Source: Desulfobacter postgatei 2ac9 (GTDB lineage: Bacteria; Desulfobacterota; Desulfobacteria; Desulfobacterales; Desulfobacteraceae). From it: a stretch of 64,000 nt of DNA. The notes under the pieces were generated by a model. That model was given only the letters and a program-made list of their open reading frames with translations. It ran no database searches and was not told where the DNA came from. How positions within the stretch are numbered: the stretch's first letter is position 1; every line of letters starts with the position of its first letter. Below, piece after piece: positions 1 to 8,636 of this stretch. The stretch is taken from assembly GCF_000233695.2 (NCBI RefSeq), contig NZ_CM001488.1, positions 3,815,093 through 3,879,092 on the forward strand, read 5' to 3'. Made by a program: the position numbers and the translations under genes.

Positions 1-452
<452 letters not shown>

Positions 453-589
453 ACTTTTTTCCACGAATAAATTTAGACTCTTTGATAGAGCAATATAGCA
501 AGCTTGATTTTTACTGCAACAGATTACATATTAGGACCCATGGGACGTTTCATGTGAAACAATCTGAAGTTCCAGGTCCGACCAGTGTA

Positions 590-706
590 ACCGGTGGCGA
601 TGGCGAAGAGGCCACACCCGTACCCATCTCGAACACGGAAGTTAAGCTCTTTAGCGTCGATGGTACTGCATGGGAGACTGTGTGGGAGAGTAGAACGCCG
701 CCGGTT
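590..706 (+). rRNA. 5S ribosomal RNA
   Basis: About 115 nt begin with ccggtggcgatggcg and end with aacgccgccggt, so the ends pair. The internal 'cccatctcgaacacggaagt' and 'tggtactgcatgggagac' blocks are typical of bacterial 5S rRNA. It lies about 140 bp after the 23S end, in the usual order. End positions are accurate to a few bases. Confidence 0.96.
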
Positions 707-713
707 CTTTTTT

Positions 714-757
714 AAAAAAGCCTTGATTATTTATTGCAAATGGTCAGGGCTTTTTTT
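714..757 (+). terminator. Rho-independent terminator of the rRNA operon
   Basis: A run of A is followed by gccttgat, a loop, and gtcagggc, then seven T. The stem pairs with G-U allowances. It lies directly after 5S rRNA and before tRNA-Ile, so the tRNA is either reached by read-through or has its own promoter between 757 and 875. Confidence 0.75.
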
Positions 758-873
758 GTGAATTCCTTTTCTCATGAAGCTTTTTAGCCTCAGATGAAAG
801 GCTCAGGACGCGCTTTATCCTATTGCAAGTGTCCTTTAACGTCGCAGATGAGGTAAAAATTATTCTTAAAAGG

Positions 874-951
<78 letters not shown>

Positions 952-1123
952 TCTTCACATAGAATTTTTCACTATTCCAGAATACTGTCCATCACTCCCG
1001 GGTTTTTAACTTCCCATCAATATACTTTTTGAAGATCGTTTTTTTCAACTTGGGAATACTATCCTCTTTTCATCGTGTCCTTTCGGCAAGCATGCGTGAA
1101 TTAAATTTTTAAAATAGATAAAA

Positions 1124-1157
1124 TTGCCTCCAAATTTTAATCTTGTAAAGGAGGCAA
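1124..1157 (+). promoter_or_regulatory. Hairpin that sequesters the Shine-Dalgarno of the IS66-type orf
   Basis: TTGCCTCC at 1124-1131 is a perfect inverted repeat of GGAGGCAA at 1150-1157, which contains the ribosome binding site GGAGG just ahead of the ATG at 1159. In a transcript this would hide the Shine-Dalgarno. Protective hairpins of this kind at transposase starts are known to limit expression from outside promoters; its action here is inferred. Confidence 0.6.
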
Positions 1158-1158
1158 C

Positions 1159-1572
1159 ATGGACCCAAAAAACATAACAGGGGTATCATCCGATTTAAAT
1201 AAGGTAAAATCAGCATTTGAAGCCTGGCGGAAGACCAAAACCAAAGGAAGCCGTATTTCCCAGGATTTGTGGAAACAGGCAATTGCACTTTACCCCAAGT
1301 TCAGCATCGGCAACATTTCCACCACACTTTCTCTGAGCTATACGGATTTAAAGAAACGTGTGGAAAACAAAATCGGAAAACATTCATCTTCCCTCAATGA
1401 TCCCGTTGCGGCATTGATGGCGTTTGATTTTTCATCAGCCTGCTCGTCAGTATCGGAATGCGTGGTGGAAATGGAAGATGGGAACGGTGCAAAAATGAGG
1501 CTGTGCTTCAAAGGCAAGACCGATTTTGACCTGCTTGAGTTGGGTAAATCTTTCTGGATGAGGCGATCATGA
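1159..1572 (+). CDS. IS66-family accessory protein (TnpA-like), element remnant
   Basis: A 137-residue protein resembling the first, small protein of IS66-type elements. It has an N-terminal helical segment (FEAWRKTK), the RISQDLWKQAI motif and a predicted helix-turn-helix near residues 40-75, with an LSYTDLKKRVE segment. It starts at an ATG after GGAGG and overlaps the next start codon by 4 bp (ATGA), as in intact IS66 operons. The following tnpB homologue stops after 26 codons and no tnpC-type transposase follows, so the element cannot move by itself. The function of this small protein in IS66 transposition is only partly known. Confidence 0.6.
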   Translation: MDPKNITGVSSDLNKVKSAFEAWRKTKTKGSRISQDLWKQAIALYPKFSIGNISTTLSLSYTDLKKRVENKIGKHSSSLNDPVAALMAFDFSSACSSVSECVVEMEDGNGAKMRLCFKGKTDFDLLELGKSFWMRRS

Positions 1573-1649
1573 TTCAAATCACCCCGCATATGAAAATTAT
1601 GCTTGCAGTAGAACCCAGTGATGTCCGGTTAGGTTTTTGCATCACGTGA
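1569..1649 (+). pseudogene. Truncated IS66 TnpB (Orf2) remnant
   Basis: The ATG overlaps the stop of the preceding gene. The 26-residue product begins MIQITPHMKIMLAVEPSD, which is the characteristic N-terminus of IS66 Orf2 (TnpB), then meets a stop after VRLGFCIT. The family is normally about 115 residues long, so about 90 residues are missing. The junction with an oppositely oriented transposase fragment follows directly, which suggests this IS66 copy was cut by a later insertion or deletion. Confidence 0.7.
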
Positions 1650-1651
1650 TT

Positions 1652-1993
1652 TTATTGCCTCTTGAAATCAGTTGCCATTCCCGAAACAGCATCTTGCCTC
1701 CACTGTTTCAGATGATGGATAAAAATCCCGTTTTTACGACACCAAGATGCGCTCTCCTCGGAAGACATAGATCCCGTAGCCAGCAGGGCTGAGACGCGCT
1801 CTTCCGAAGTCCAGTCTCTGGGACGTTTTTCTTTTGATGTCAAGTTGATGTTACCGCCTTTTCTGTATTCTCTTAACCATTTGCCAATAGTTGACCGCCC
1901 AATCCCAAATTCTTTTGATATCTCATCATGGGTTTTGTTCCCCGAGAGTACCTTTTGTAACACAGCTTCTTTGATTTGGATAGAATGTCCCAT
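1652..1993 (-). CDS. Orphan HTH transposase subunit (IS3-type OrfA-like)
   Basis: A 113-residue helix-turn-helix protein: KEAVLQKVLSGNKTHDEISK, then FGIGRSTIGKWLREYRKG, a typical transposase_8/COG2963 HTH, followed by a second part with SSEESASWCRKNGI and HHLKQW. Its length suits an IS3-type OrfA. The catalytic OrfB with the rve/DDE domain should follow at lower coordinates, but the truncated IS66 remnant is there instead. It is therefore an orphan. It could retain DNA binding but not transposition. Confidence 0.6.
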   Translation of the reverse strand: MGHSIQIKEAVLQKVLSGNKTHDEISKEFGIGRSTIGKWLREYRKGGNINLTSKEKRPRDWTSEERVSALLATGSMSSEESASWCRKNGIFIHHLKQWRQDAVSGMATDFKRQ

Positions 1994-2109
1994 ATCATCA
2001 CCTCAATGCCCCACTGTTATTTTTCAAGTGAGGCGACATCTATCCTGACACAGGGGGTTATTAAGGGGTCTTGATTTTGGGATTAAGAAAAACAAATGGC
2101 GCCGACCTT

Positions 2110-2187
2110 TTGATTTTGTACTTTTTCTGGTTTAAAGTTGGTATTTGAGAATATTGAACGTGATTTGAATAATATCAGCGTAAGGGG
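2110..2187 (+). promoter_or_regulatory. thi-box-like leader of thiM (degenerate TPP riboswitch 3' half)
   Basis: The leader contains ttgagaatattgaac followed by gtgatttgaataatatcagcg, close to the conserved thi-box (CTGAGA ... GAACCTGATCTGGATAATGCCAGCG) of TPP riboswitches. It is placed directly before the Shine-Dalgarno aagggg and the thiM start. The 5' half with the GGGGTGC motif of helix P2 is not recognisable, so ligand binding is doubtful. A near copy (about 90% over 71 bp) lies at 6702-6774 before the thiamine-binding protein gene. Confidence 0.55.
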
Positions 2188-2196
2188 TAATTACAA

Positions 2197-3033
2197 ATGA
2201 GTCTTAAAAGAGACATTCAAACCGGAATAATTCATGCCGTTGAGACCGTAAGGCAGACCAATCCCATGGCAGGGTCCGTTACCAACTCGGTGACCATCAA
2301 TTTTGTCGCCAATGCCCAACTTGCCGTGGGTGGTTCGGCAGCCATGGTCTATCTGCCGGATGAAGCCCAGTTCCTGGCCCAGGCCGGCGGTGCCGCATAC
2401 ATAAACGTGGGGACCCTGACACCGGTATATGAAAAGACTTTACCCGGCATGGCAGAAATTCTGCACAACACTGGGAAACCATGGGTTCTGGATCCTGTCG
2501 CCATCGGCATCGGTGATCTTCGCACCCGGCTGTTGCAGACATTTAAACCCTATAAACCCGCTATCATCCGTGGGAATGCCTCTGAAATTATTGCCCTGGC
2601 CGGGTTATGGGGGCTGGCCGGCGGCACAAAAACATCCAATGTCCGGGGTGTGGACTCCCAGGATTCGGTAAGCGCAGCCAAAGTTGCGGCTGTGGCCCTG
2701 GCCGGATGGACAGGCGGGGCTGTGGCCGTATCGGGCAAACAGGATTTAATTACTGATGGTTCGGTTATCGCCGTTTCCCATGGCGGGTCACACTTTATGG
2801 AAAAAATTACCGGATCAGGCTGTTCTTTAGGCGGCGTCATGGCCGTTTATGCAACGGCGGCCTCCGGGTTCATCGCAGCATTGACAGGCACGGCGGTCTA
2901 TAATCTGGCCGGTTGCCGCGCCGCTGAAAAGGCAGATGGTCCGGCAAGTTTTCAAGTTCACTTTCTTGACGAATTATATAAGGCAAAACCAAGGGAAATT
3001 GCAGACAACCCGTTTGACATTGAGGAAATTTAA
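2197..3033 (+). CDS. thiM: Hydroxyethylthiazole kinase (copy 1)
   Basis: A 278-residue ribokinase-fold enzyme that phosphorylates 4-methyl-5-(2-hydroxyethyl)thiazole with ATP in thiamine salvage. Family motifs are visible: SVTNSVTINFVANAQLA near the N-terminus, WVLDPVAIGIG, IIRGNASEI, and the C-terminal GSGCSLGG loop, whose Cys209 matches the conserved active-site cysteine. ATG at 2197 follows aagggg after a thi-box-like leader. The product of this step joins HMP-PP through ThiE, encoded at 7109. A second thiM occurs at 26286, so the window has two divergent paralogues. The final codons (FDIEEI) recur as a remnant at 6784-6803. Confidence 0.93.
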   Translation: MSLKRDIQTGIIHAVETVRQTNPMAGSVTNSVTINFVANAQLAVGGSAAMVYLPDEAQFLAQAGGAAYINVGTLTPVYEKTLPGMAEILHNTGKPWVLDPVAIGIGDLRTRLLQTFKPYKPAIIRGNASEIIALAGLWGLAGGTKTSNVRGVDSQDSVSAAKVAAVALAGWTGGAVAVSGKQDLITDGSVIAVSHGGSHFMEKITGSGCSLGGVMAVYATAASGFIAALTGTAVYNLAGCRAAEKADGPASFQVHFLDELYKAKPREIADNPFDIEEI

Positions 3034-3050
3034 GACCCGTTCCTTAAAAG

Positions 3051-3374
3051 CTAATTTTGGATTAAAGCCAGAAGTTCTTCGGCAGACATTTTCCCGCTTA
3101 AGTTGCTCCCCGTGAGCAGCCTGTCCGCAAGTTTTCGTTTCCGGCGATGCATCTGCACAATTTTTTCTTCCACCGTTCCCCGGGTTATCAAGCGATAAAT
3201 GGTCACAGGCCTGCGCTGACCAATACAATGGGCACGGTCCAATGTCTGATCCTCCACCGCCGGATTCCACCATGGGTCCAGATGGATCAGATAATCCGCT
3301 GCTGTCAGGTTCAACCCCATGCCCCCGGCTTTGAGACTGATCAAAAACAGGGATAGTCTGGAGGGCTTATTCAT
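3051..3374 (-). pseudogene. C-terminal fragment of a SNF2-family helicase
   Basis: The 107 residues correspond only to the end of a SNF2/SWI2 ATPase. [20 protein letters not shown] (helicase motif V) and [15 protein letters not shown] (motif VI, usually R(I/L)GQ...) are followed by TVEEKIVQM and a C-terminal helix ending in LLALIQN. The whole N-terminal RecA lobe and most of the C-terminal lobe are absent, so it cannot hydrolyse ATP. It abuts the mcrC remains and is best read as part of a decayed defence island. Confidence 0.85.
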
Positions 3375-3435
3375 CTAAAAAAGAAAGGTTTTTATTCGTA
3401 GTCCTCGCCGCTGGTTATGAAATTTCGGATCTCGT

Positions 3436-4459
3436 TTAAAAAATTTCTTGTTTCTCTTCACCAGTCACGTCAACAGGAATAATTTGTAGTGTTGACAGGG
3501 AGCCTTGAAGTTGAAGTACCACGGGTTTTAGCAGCCACTGCTGTTTCGGATAAATTAAGGCCAAACGGGTCACTTTGTAGCGCGTGGCGTAGCCGGCCAT
3601 CTGGTAAAGGTCTGCCTGGTAGATACCCATTTTCTTTTCCCGGTCATCGAGCAGTTTCCATTTTGCATCTGCTATAGATTCAAAATGGTTGCTGTTGTCC
3701 AGAAAAACCATATCCGGTTTCATGAGGAATAATTGCTCATTACTGTCAACACGGCAGACCATATACTTTTGGGGGCCTTGTTCTCTGAGGCGCAGCCCCT
3801 GGGTCCATGCAAGCTTTCGGAAGATATTTGCCACATAGGACTCAAAAAGTTTGTTCATGTCAAAAAGCAGGCTCAGACAGGCGTTGTCTCCAATTAGGAC
3901 ATCCGGGTGCAACCCCTGGATAAACCATCGGCACTGCATGATAATTTGTTCGTACCAAAAAGTGGCGCGGTTAAAGCTGAGGCTGTCAATGATCTTTTAC
4001 ATCACTGACGGCATCAAAACGCATTAAAAGTTCTGTCAGTTGTGATCAGCGAATCATGCCCTGCATAAGTTCGGCATGCAGCTGATCACAGAAGTTAAGG
4101 ATAAAAACATCTAACAGGGCGTGTTTCTGTAAAGCTATATTTGCCGTTCCACCGCGTTGCGCTTTGAGCTGCCGGGCTCGGATCAGCATTTTAATTAACG
4201 CTTTCCGACACGCTCCCGGATCGGTTTCTCTCCCGTAGATTTTCGGCAAAATTTCTACAGACAACGGGCCTAAAGAGATCACCCCACAGTATTGGGCGAA
4301 TTTTATTGAACGGTGCCCCCAGGAATAGGCCTGTGGCGGAAGCTGGCGTTCAATCTTCTCTAAGGCTTTTGCCTGCTCTGCTGTTATTGCTTTCTGGCCA
4401 TACGACCTTTGTGCAATGATGGGCAGGCTTTCATGTTCGATAAGAGTTATAACTTCCAC
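3436..4459 (-). pseudogene. mcrC: Broken mcrC (McrBC restriction endonuclease subunit)
   Basis: The N-terminal part (4046-4459) has the McrC features GVISLGPLSVEILPKIYG and ALIKMLIRAR, ending at QGMIR then a stop. The C-terminal part (3436 to about 3990) has SFNRATFWYEQ, MNKLFESYVA and a PD-(D/E)XK-type core KPDMVF...IADAKWK. Between them one stop codon, a one-base frame change near 3985-4000, and apparently several tens of residues of the linker are lost. The catalytic nuclease core survives but is out of frame with the N-terminus. mcrC normally works with the McrB GTPase; the upstream mcrB-like gene is also damaged. Confidence 0.85.
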
Positions 4460-4462
4460 TTG

Positions 4463-5320
4463 TTAAACAGTCTGGGCGCATTTTTTAATGCCGGACTCAA
4501 CAACGTTCTCCCAATGTTTTTTTAAAATCCCGGCCGTGCGGGGCTTGATTTCAATCCCGGATGACTGTGGGGACCAGTTTTGCTGCTCTATTGTTATTTT
4601 GTTCAGATCTTTCCTGGTCAGATATGAATCACCTGGCAACGGATCTTGTATTCGGGTGAAGGCAACCTCAACATACCAGGCGGTTTCACCTTTGGCAGCT
4701 TTTTGTTCATCATCGTGTGCGTCTTCATACGGCGCTGTTACAATATTCCCGGTGGCCACGATTCCTTTTGGATCTACCGCCGTTCTCAAGAGATACGCCT
4801 TGTCGCCCACGCCGGCGTTACGATTGGCACAGGTAAACCTTAGAGTCACCGTTTTTCCTTCATGGGTCGCGGCCCGGTCTGCGGGCAGGTTCTCCCAGGG
4901 CCAGTTGTCCGGATTCCAGACAAGCAACCACGCCATGTTTCTGGCAGTTCCCCAAATATCCCTGAGCGGCGGCACGTAGAAATCAATGTCCGTCATGCCG
5001 TATATTTCTTCCTGCTGTTTTCTGACCTCTGTCAGGGCACTGTCAATCTCCAGGGCAGACAGGTTATTGATCTGCGCATCGGATTTACCGGTAAACGATG
5101 AAATAATCCTGCGCCGGTCCCTCCCCCCGAAAATCCGTTCAAACGTATCGGGGAAAAGCAGAAAAAGCATCATGTGGCGAAACTGCCGGGAATCACACTC
5201 AGGGATCTGCTCCAACCATTTTGGCAGAGCCCAGCCATCATCCAGCAAACCATGCTGCCGCCAGTGTTCTGCCGCGTTTATCATCGGCTTTATGTTACGA
5301 TCCGGACAATATCTGCTCAT
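4463..5320 (-). pseudogene. Internally deleted McrB-like protein lacking the GTPase domain
   Basis: An open frame of 285 residues, 3 bp upstream of mcrC. It starts with MSRYCPDRNIKP and AAEHWRQ, a signature of large McrB-type AAA proteins, then jumps to DGWALPKWLEQIPECDSRQF and LFLLFPDTFERIFGG, which in such proteins lie more than a hundred residues further on. The C-terminal half (GDKAYLLRTAVDPKGIVATG, TAPYEDAH) looks like an EVE-type modified-base-binding domain. No Walker A, Walker B or NxxD motor motif is present, although the family has a C-terminal AAA GTPase domain. It may still bind DNA but cannot drive McrC. The family positions are from memory and were not aligned. Confidence 0.65.
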
Positions 5321-5462
5321 CTTTTCATCTCTTTGTTATGCTATTAAATGAATCTGATAGCGGTGTTTGATGGAAACTTTTTAATTTTCAGCATATTATA
5401 AAAAAACGCCTTGTTTCCTATCACACAACACTTCTGTATTCGGCTGTTTTTGTCTGATAGAA

Positions 5463-6503
5463 TCATTCACTGCCAAGAGCGTAACGACGCCAGCGCTTCT
5501 CTCCGTGGTAATGAACGGCACCCTCCTCATAAAGCGCCTCCAGGGCAAGCTTAATCCGATGGCGGTCCAGTTCCGGGGCGATGCGGGAATGGATATCGCT
5601 GATGGCGGATTCAGGGTAGCGCTGGAGATCTTCCAGAATGAGCGCCTTTAACCTGTGGGGCTCAATCAGGCTCAGTGTTGTTGACTTAGGGAATTCCAGT
5701 TTTTGCAGCAGGACCGGGTCCACAAAATACCGGGTTGCCTGGGAAAGGAGCACCTCGTACATCCGGTCATAACCGCTGCCCTCACGCTCCATGAGTTTAA
5801 GATCATGGAAAACCCTGGCCATCTGTTCATTACGGCGTACCGTTGTGTGCAGGATATTGCGGGGGGTCACCCCCTTTGAGAAATTGGATAACAGGACCCG
5901 TACCGAGCATGGCCCGATCCTGCTGCCCGCCCACACAAAGGATACCAAGATTTGTCAAAAGGCCATTCACCGCCAGCATGTAATGGGTCAAAAGCTCCCT
6001 GTCATCCTTCTCCTTGACAGAGGGTTTAACCCGGTCGGATGCACGGATGCCCGAAGAAAAGGCTGCCAGCTTGGCAGGGTCCACCCGCTCCACCGGAACC
6101 CCCAGGGTGGTCAGGGTTTCCCAGGGCTGGGCACTGCGTTCATCCAGAAGGCGCTGGATATCGCTTCCCACAAGGGGCTTGCAGTCATCGGAAATCCGCA
6201 TGTAATAGCGGCCGTCGGTTGTGGATGCCGGGGCATGGGATCTTGGGATATGCACCTCCAGATATTGACCGCCGTTCTCGCTGGTACACACCGCCAGGGA
6301 AATAATCACGTTGACGGTCAGTTCGCTGATACGTTTTCTTACATTCTCCGGCAGGGTCGGGGGGATAACCTGGCCCGGTGGCGGAAAGGATTTCCCATCT
6401 TCAATACCGATCAGGATTCTGCCGCCGGGCATTGGCAAAGCAGACGCAATCCTTGGCAAGCTCGAAAAAGTCAGCGGTTTTCCCTGTTACGGTCCGCAAT
6501 GAC
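5463..6503 (-). pseudogene. AlbA_2-domain ATP-binding regulator, broken by frameshift and deletion
   Basis: Coding starts near TTG 6499 with RTVTGKTADFFELAKDCVC and FANA, then an extra base near 6433 shifts into GGRILIGIEDGKSF, the AlbA_2 (Schlafen-like) core. The frame runs to TNLGILCVGG and PVIQFLKGG near 5880, where a deletion of roughly 100 residues and another frame change join it to GVTPRNILHTTVRRNE and HDLKLMEREGSGYDRMYE, ending in a winged-helix-like tail at 5463. Intact relatives combine AlbA_2, an HATPase_c_4-like domain and an HTH. At least two frame changes make a functional product unlikely. A stop lies directly upstream of the TTG, so the true start is also uncertain. Confidence 0.75.
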
Positions 6504-6701
6504 TTTTATTAAGTAGTTATCACCATCAAACATCTAAAAAATGAAACCGGGTGTTCAATAGATCTGAAAGAATCAGCACAAGCCCATTGAGCTTTATTGT
6601 TTGAGATGGATGGGCTTGTGTCGGATGGACCTGTTTAATTTCTTATGAAGATCCTGAATTCGCGTCATAAAATTTGATCATGTTGAAATTATTATGGAAT
6701 C

Positions 6702-6803
6702 TTGATTTTGTAGTTTTTCTGGTTTAAAGCTGGTATTTGATGATATTGAACTTGATTTGGATAATATATCAGCGGGAGGAACAATTGACATTGAGGAGAT
6801 TTA
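6702..6803 (+). repeat. Second copy of the thi-box-like leader fused to the last codons of thiM
   Basis: 6702-6774 repeats the thiM leader at 2110-2180 with a handful of changes and a 2-base insertion (gattttgta, tttttctggtttaaag, ggtatttga and the thi-box gaacttgatttggataat). At 6784-6803 the sequence ttgacattgaggagatttaa mirrors the 3' end of thiM (FDIEEI stop). The leader and the thiM tail are thus present but the thiM body is missing. The gaggag within the tail is a good ribosome binding site for the gene at 6808. The copy here has TGATGA in place of TGAGA, so riboswitch function is even less likely than at 2110. Confidence 0.65.
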
Positions 6804-6807
6804 ATAT

Positions 6808-7125
6808 ATGAATACATTGGTTGCAGTTGCCATATCACCCAGCGGAACAGGGGATGAACTTAGCGGGGAGGTTGCACAAGTCATAAAAGTCATCAGGGAA
6901 TCAGGCCTTAAAAATCGGACGAATTCGATGTTCACGGAGATCGAAGGCCCGTGGGATGAGGTAATGAAGGTTGTAAAAGAGGCCGCATTCGTACTTGCCG
7001 AAAAAGGGATCCGCACGGGCCTTGTTCTGAAAGCGGATATACGGCCTGGATATACAAACATGATGACGGCCAAAGTGGATAAAGTGAACACGCTTTTGGG
7101 AGGGCCGGATGGGCATAAGGAATAA
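6808..7125 (+). CDS. Thiamine-binding (MTH1187/YkoF-type) protein
   Basis: A 105-residue protein of the DUF77/Thiamine_BP family (ferredoxin-like fold): NTLVAVAISPSGTGDELSG at the start, a central TEIEGPWDEVMKVVKEA and a C-terminal RTGLVLKADIRPGYTN. Members bind thiamine or HMP-like ligands. The ATG follows gaggag from the thiM tail remnant, and the 3' end overlaps thiE by 17 bp, so the two are translationally coupled. The context (thi-box-like leader, thiE) agrees with a role in thiamine or precursor handling, although the exact ligand cannot be told from sequence. Confidence 0.88.
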   Translation: MNTLVAVAISPSGTGDELSGEVAQVIKVIRESGLKNRTNSMFTEIEGPWDEVMKVVKEAAFVLAEKGIRTGLVLKADIRPGYTNMMTAKVDKVNTLLGGPDGHKE

Positions 7126-7810
7126 ACTGGATATTTCAGCATATTTTGTGGTGGGGCCGGAGAATACCAAAGGCCGTCCTGTTGCGCCCATTATCCGGGA
7201 TGCGGTGGACGCAGGTTTTACATGCGTGCAGATCCGGTCAAAAACAGCTTCTGCCAGGCAATTAATCGAATTGACCGGCCAGGCGTCCGAGGTGATTGCG
7301 AAAACCGGAAAATCCGATATTGTGACCCTGTTGGTGAATGACCGCCTTGACGTGGTTCTGGCGGCAAAAAAACAAGGCATAAAGGTTGACGGCATCCATG
7401 TGGGCCAAACAGATATCCCCGTGGACGTCTGCCGGGAATATTTGGGTCCTGATGCCGTTGTCGGTTTGTCCGCCAGGACCCATGAACTGTTCGAATACAT
7501 AAAAAATGCCGATGTCAGCCTGATTGACTATTTTGGCGCAGGCCCTGTCCATGAAACAACGACCAAGCCGGACAGCGGGCTTGATGTGGACGGAAAAAGA
7601 ATTACAAGGAGCATTGAAGAGATTACAACCCTTTCCCGGCTTAGTTCAATTCCCGTGGTGGTTGGCGGCGGCGTCAAACTTGCTGACATACCGTCTCTTG
7701 CGCGGACAGGCGTTGCCGGCTTTTTCGTTGTATCTGCGATATCTGAGGCAGATGATCCGGGGCATGAAGCCGCAAACCTGGTTAAAACCTGGAACAGCCA
7801 TAAGCGGTAA
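7109..7810 (+). CDS. thiE: Thiamine-phosphate synthase
   Basis: A 233-residue TIM-barrel enzyme joining HMP-PP and thiazole phosphate to thiamine phosphate. Motifs: CVQIRSKTAS (substrate lysine/arginine region), LLVNDRLDVVLAA, DGIHVGQTDIPV, VGLSARTHE, DYFGAGPVHETTTKPD and IPVVVGGGV. The ATG at 7109 lies inside the end of the thiamine-binding protein gene. With thiM at 2197 it forms the salvage route. The upstream part of the operon was interrupted by the decayed defence genes, so expression probably now depends on a promoter within 6500-6800. Confidence 0.93.
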   Translation: MGIRNKLDISAYFVVGPENTKGRPVAPIIRDAVDAGFTCVQIRSKTASARQLIELTGQASEVIAKTGKSDIVTLLVNDRLDVVLAAKKQGIKVDGIHVGQTDIPVDVCREYLGPDAVVGLSARTHELFEYIKNADVSLIDYFGAGPVHETTTKPDSGLDVDGKRITRSIEEITTLSRLSSIPVVVGGGVKLADIPSLARTGVAGFFVVSAISEADDPGHEAANLVKTWNSHKR

Positions 7811-7832
7811 CGTAACGCATAAAGGAAATAAA

Positions 7833-8561
7833 ATGACCATCAACGACATTTACATTCAACTAAAAGAGGCTTTAAAATCAGAAATTGTTCGCCACGATCT
7901 GGCAGATAAAAGAATTGACATCAAATGCAAACCATTGTCTGTAGAAGAAGCCATCGGCACCCCGGAGCATGATGACTACCCCATTGTCAAAGGCAAAGAG
8001 GTGATGATGGCAGCAACATTTAACCGGGCTTCCGGCCAGTCGTTCACGGACGAGTACACGGATATCTCTTTATCCGTGGAGGGATTGCTTGAAACGGACC
8101 ATACAAAAACCAATGAGCGGGCAATTTTTATTGCAGGTCTTAATGCGGTTTACAGATCCTTGCAGCTTTGTGAAAAAACAATACATTGCAAGGATAAGGA
8201 ACCGGTGGCGTGCGCCGAAAACCTGATTGAGCAGCCGCAGTTTTCAGGGAAAAAGATTCTTCTGGTCGGGCTTCAGCCAAGATTTCTGGAATATCTTGTC
8301 AAACAGAACACGGTGCGGGTCCTGGATCTTGACCCGGACAACGTGGGTACCGAAAAGTTCGGTGTGCGCATAGAATCAGGGGAATATTTCAGGGATGGGC
8401 TTGACTGGTGCGACATGATATTTGCCACCGGCTCCACCATTGTGAACGGCACCATTACCCATTTTCTGAACTGCGGAAAACCTGCCGTGTTTTTCGGTGT
8501 GACCATCAGTGCCCCGGCCAAAATTTTGGGGCTTTCAAGCTATTGCCATTGCGGACACTGA
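7833..8561 (+). CDS. DUF364 (Rossmann-like) protein
   Basis: A 242-residue protein of the DUF364/PF04016 family, sometimes labelled putative heavy-metal chelation. The N-terminal half has an IGTPEHDDYPIVKGKEVMM segment, the middle has YTDISLSVEGL and NERAIFIAGLNAV, and the C-terminal half begins GKKILLVGLQPRFLEYL with FATGSTIVNGT and FFGVTISAPAKILGL. The ATG at 7833 follows aaaggaaa, 22 bp after thiE, hence the same operon. Members often sit near metal or cofactor transport genes, but the biochemical role is unknown. Confidence 0.8.
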   Translation: MTINDIYIQLKEALKSEIVRHDLADKRIDIKCKPLSVEEAIGTPEHDDYPIVKGKEVMMAATFNRASGQSFTDEYTDISLSVEGLLETDHTKTNERAIFIAGLNAVYRSLQLCEKTIHCKDKEPVACAENLIEQPQFSGKKILLVGLQPRFLEYLVKQNTVRVLDLDPDNVGTEKFGVRIESGEYFRDGLDWCDMIFATGSTIVNGTITHFLNCGKPAVFFGVTISAPAKILGLSSYCHCGH

Positions 8562-8636
8562 GGCCATCTGCCATGATCGGTCTGATGCCCACAGTTTTTT
8601 ACTGGATGAAACCATCAAGAAAGAAGGATAAAAAAT

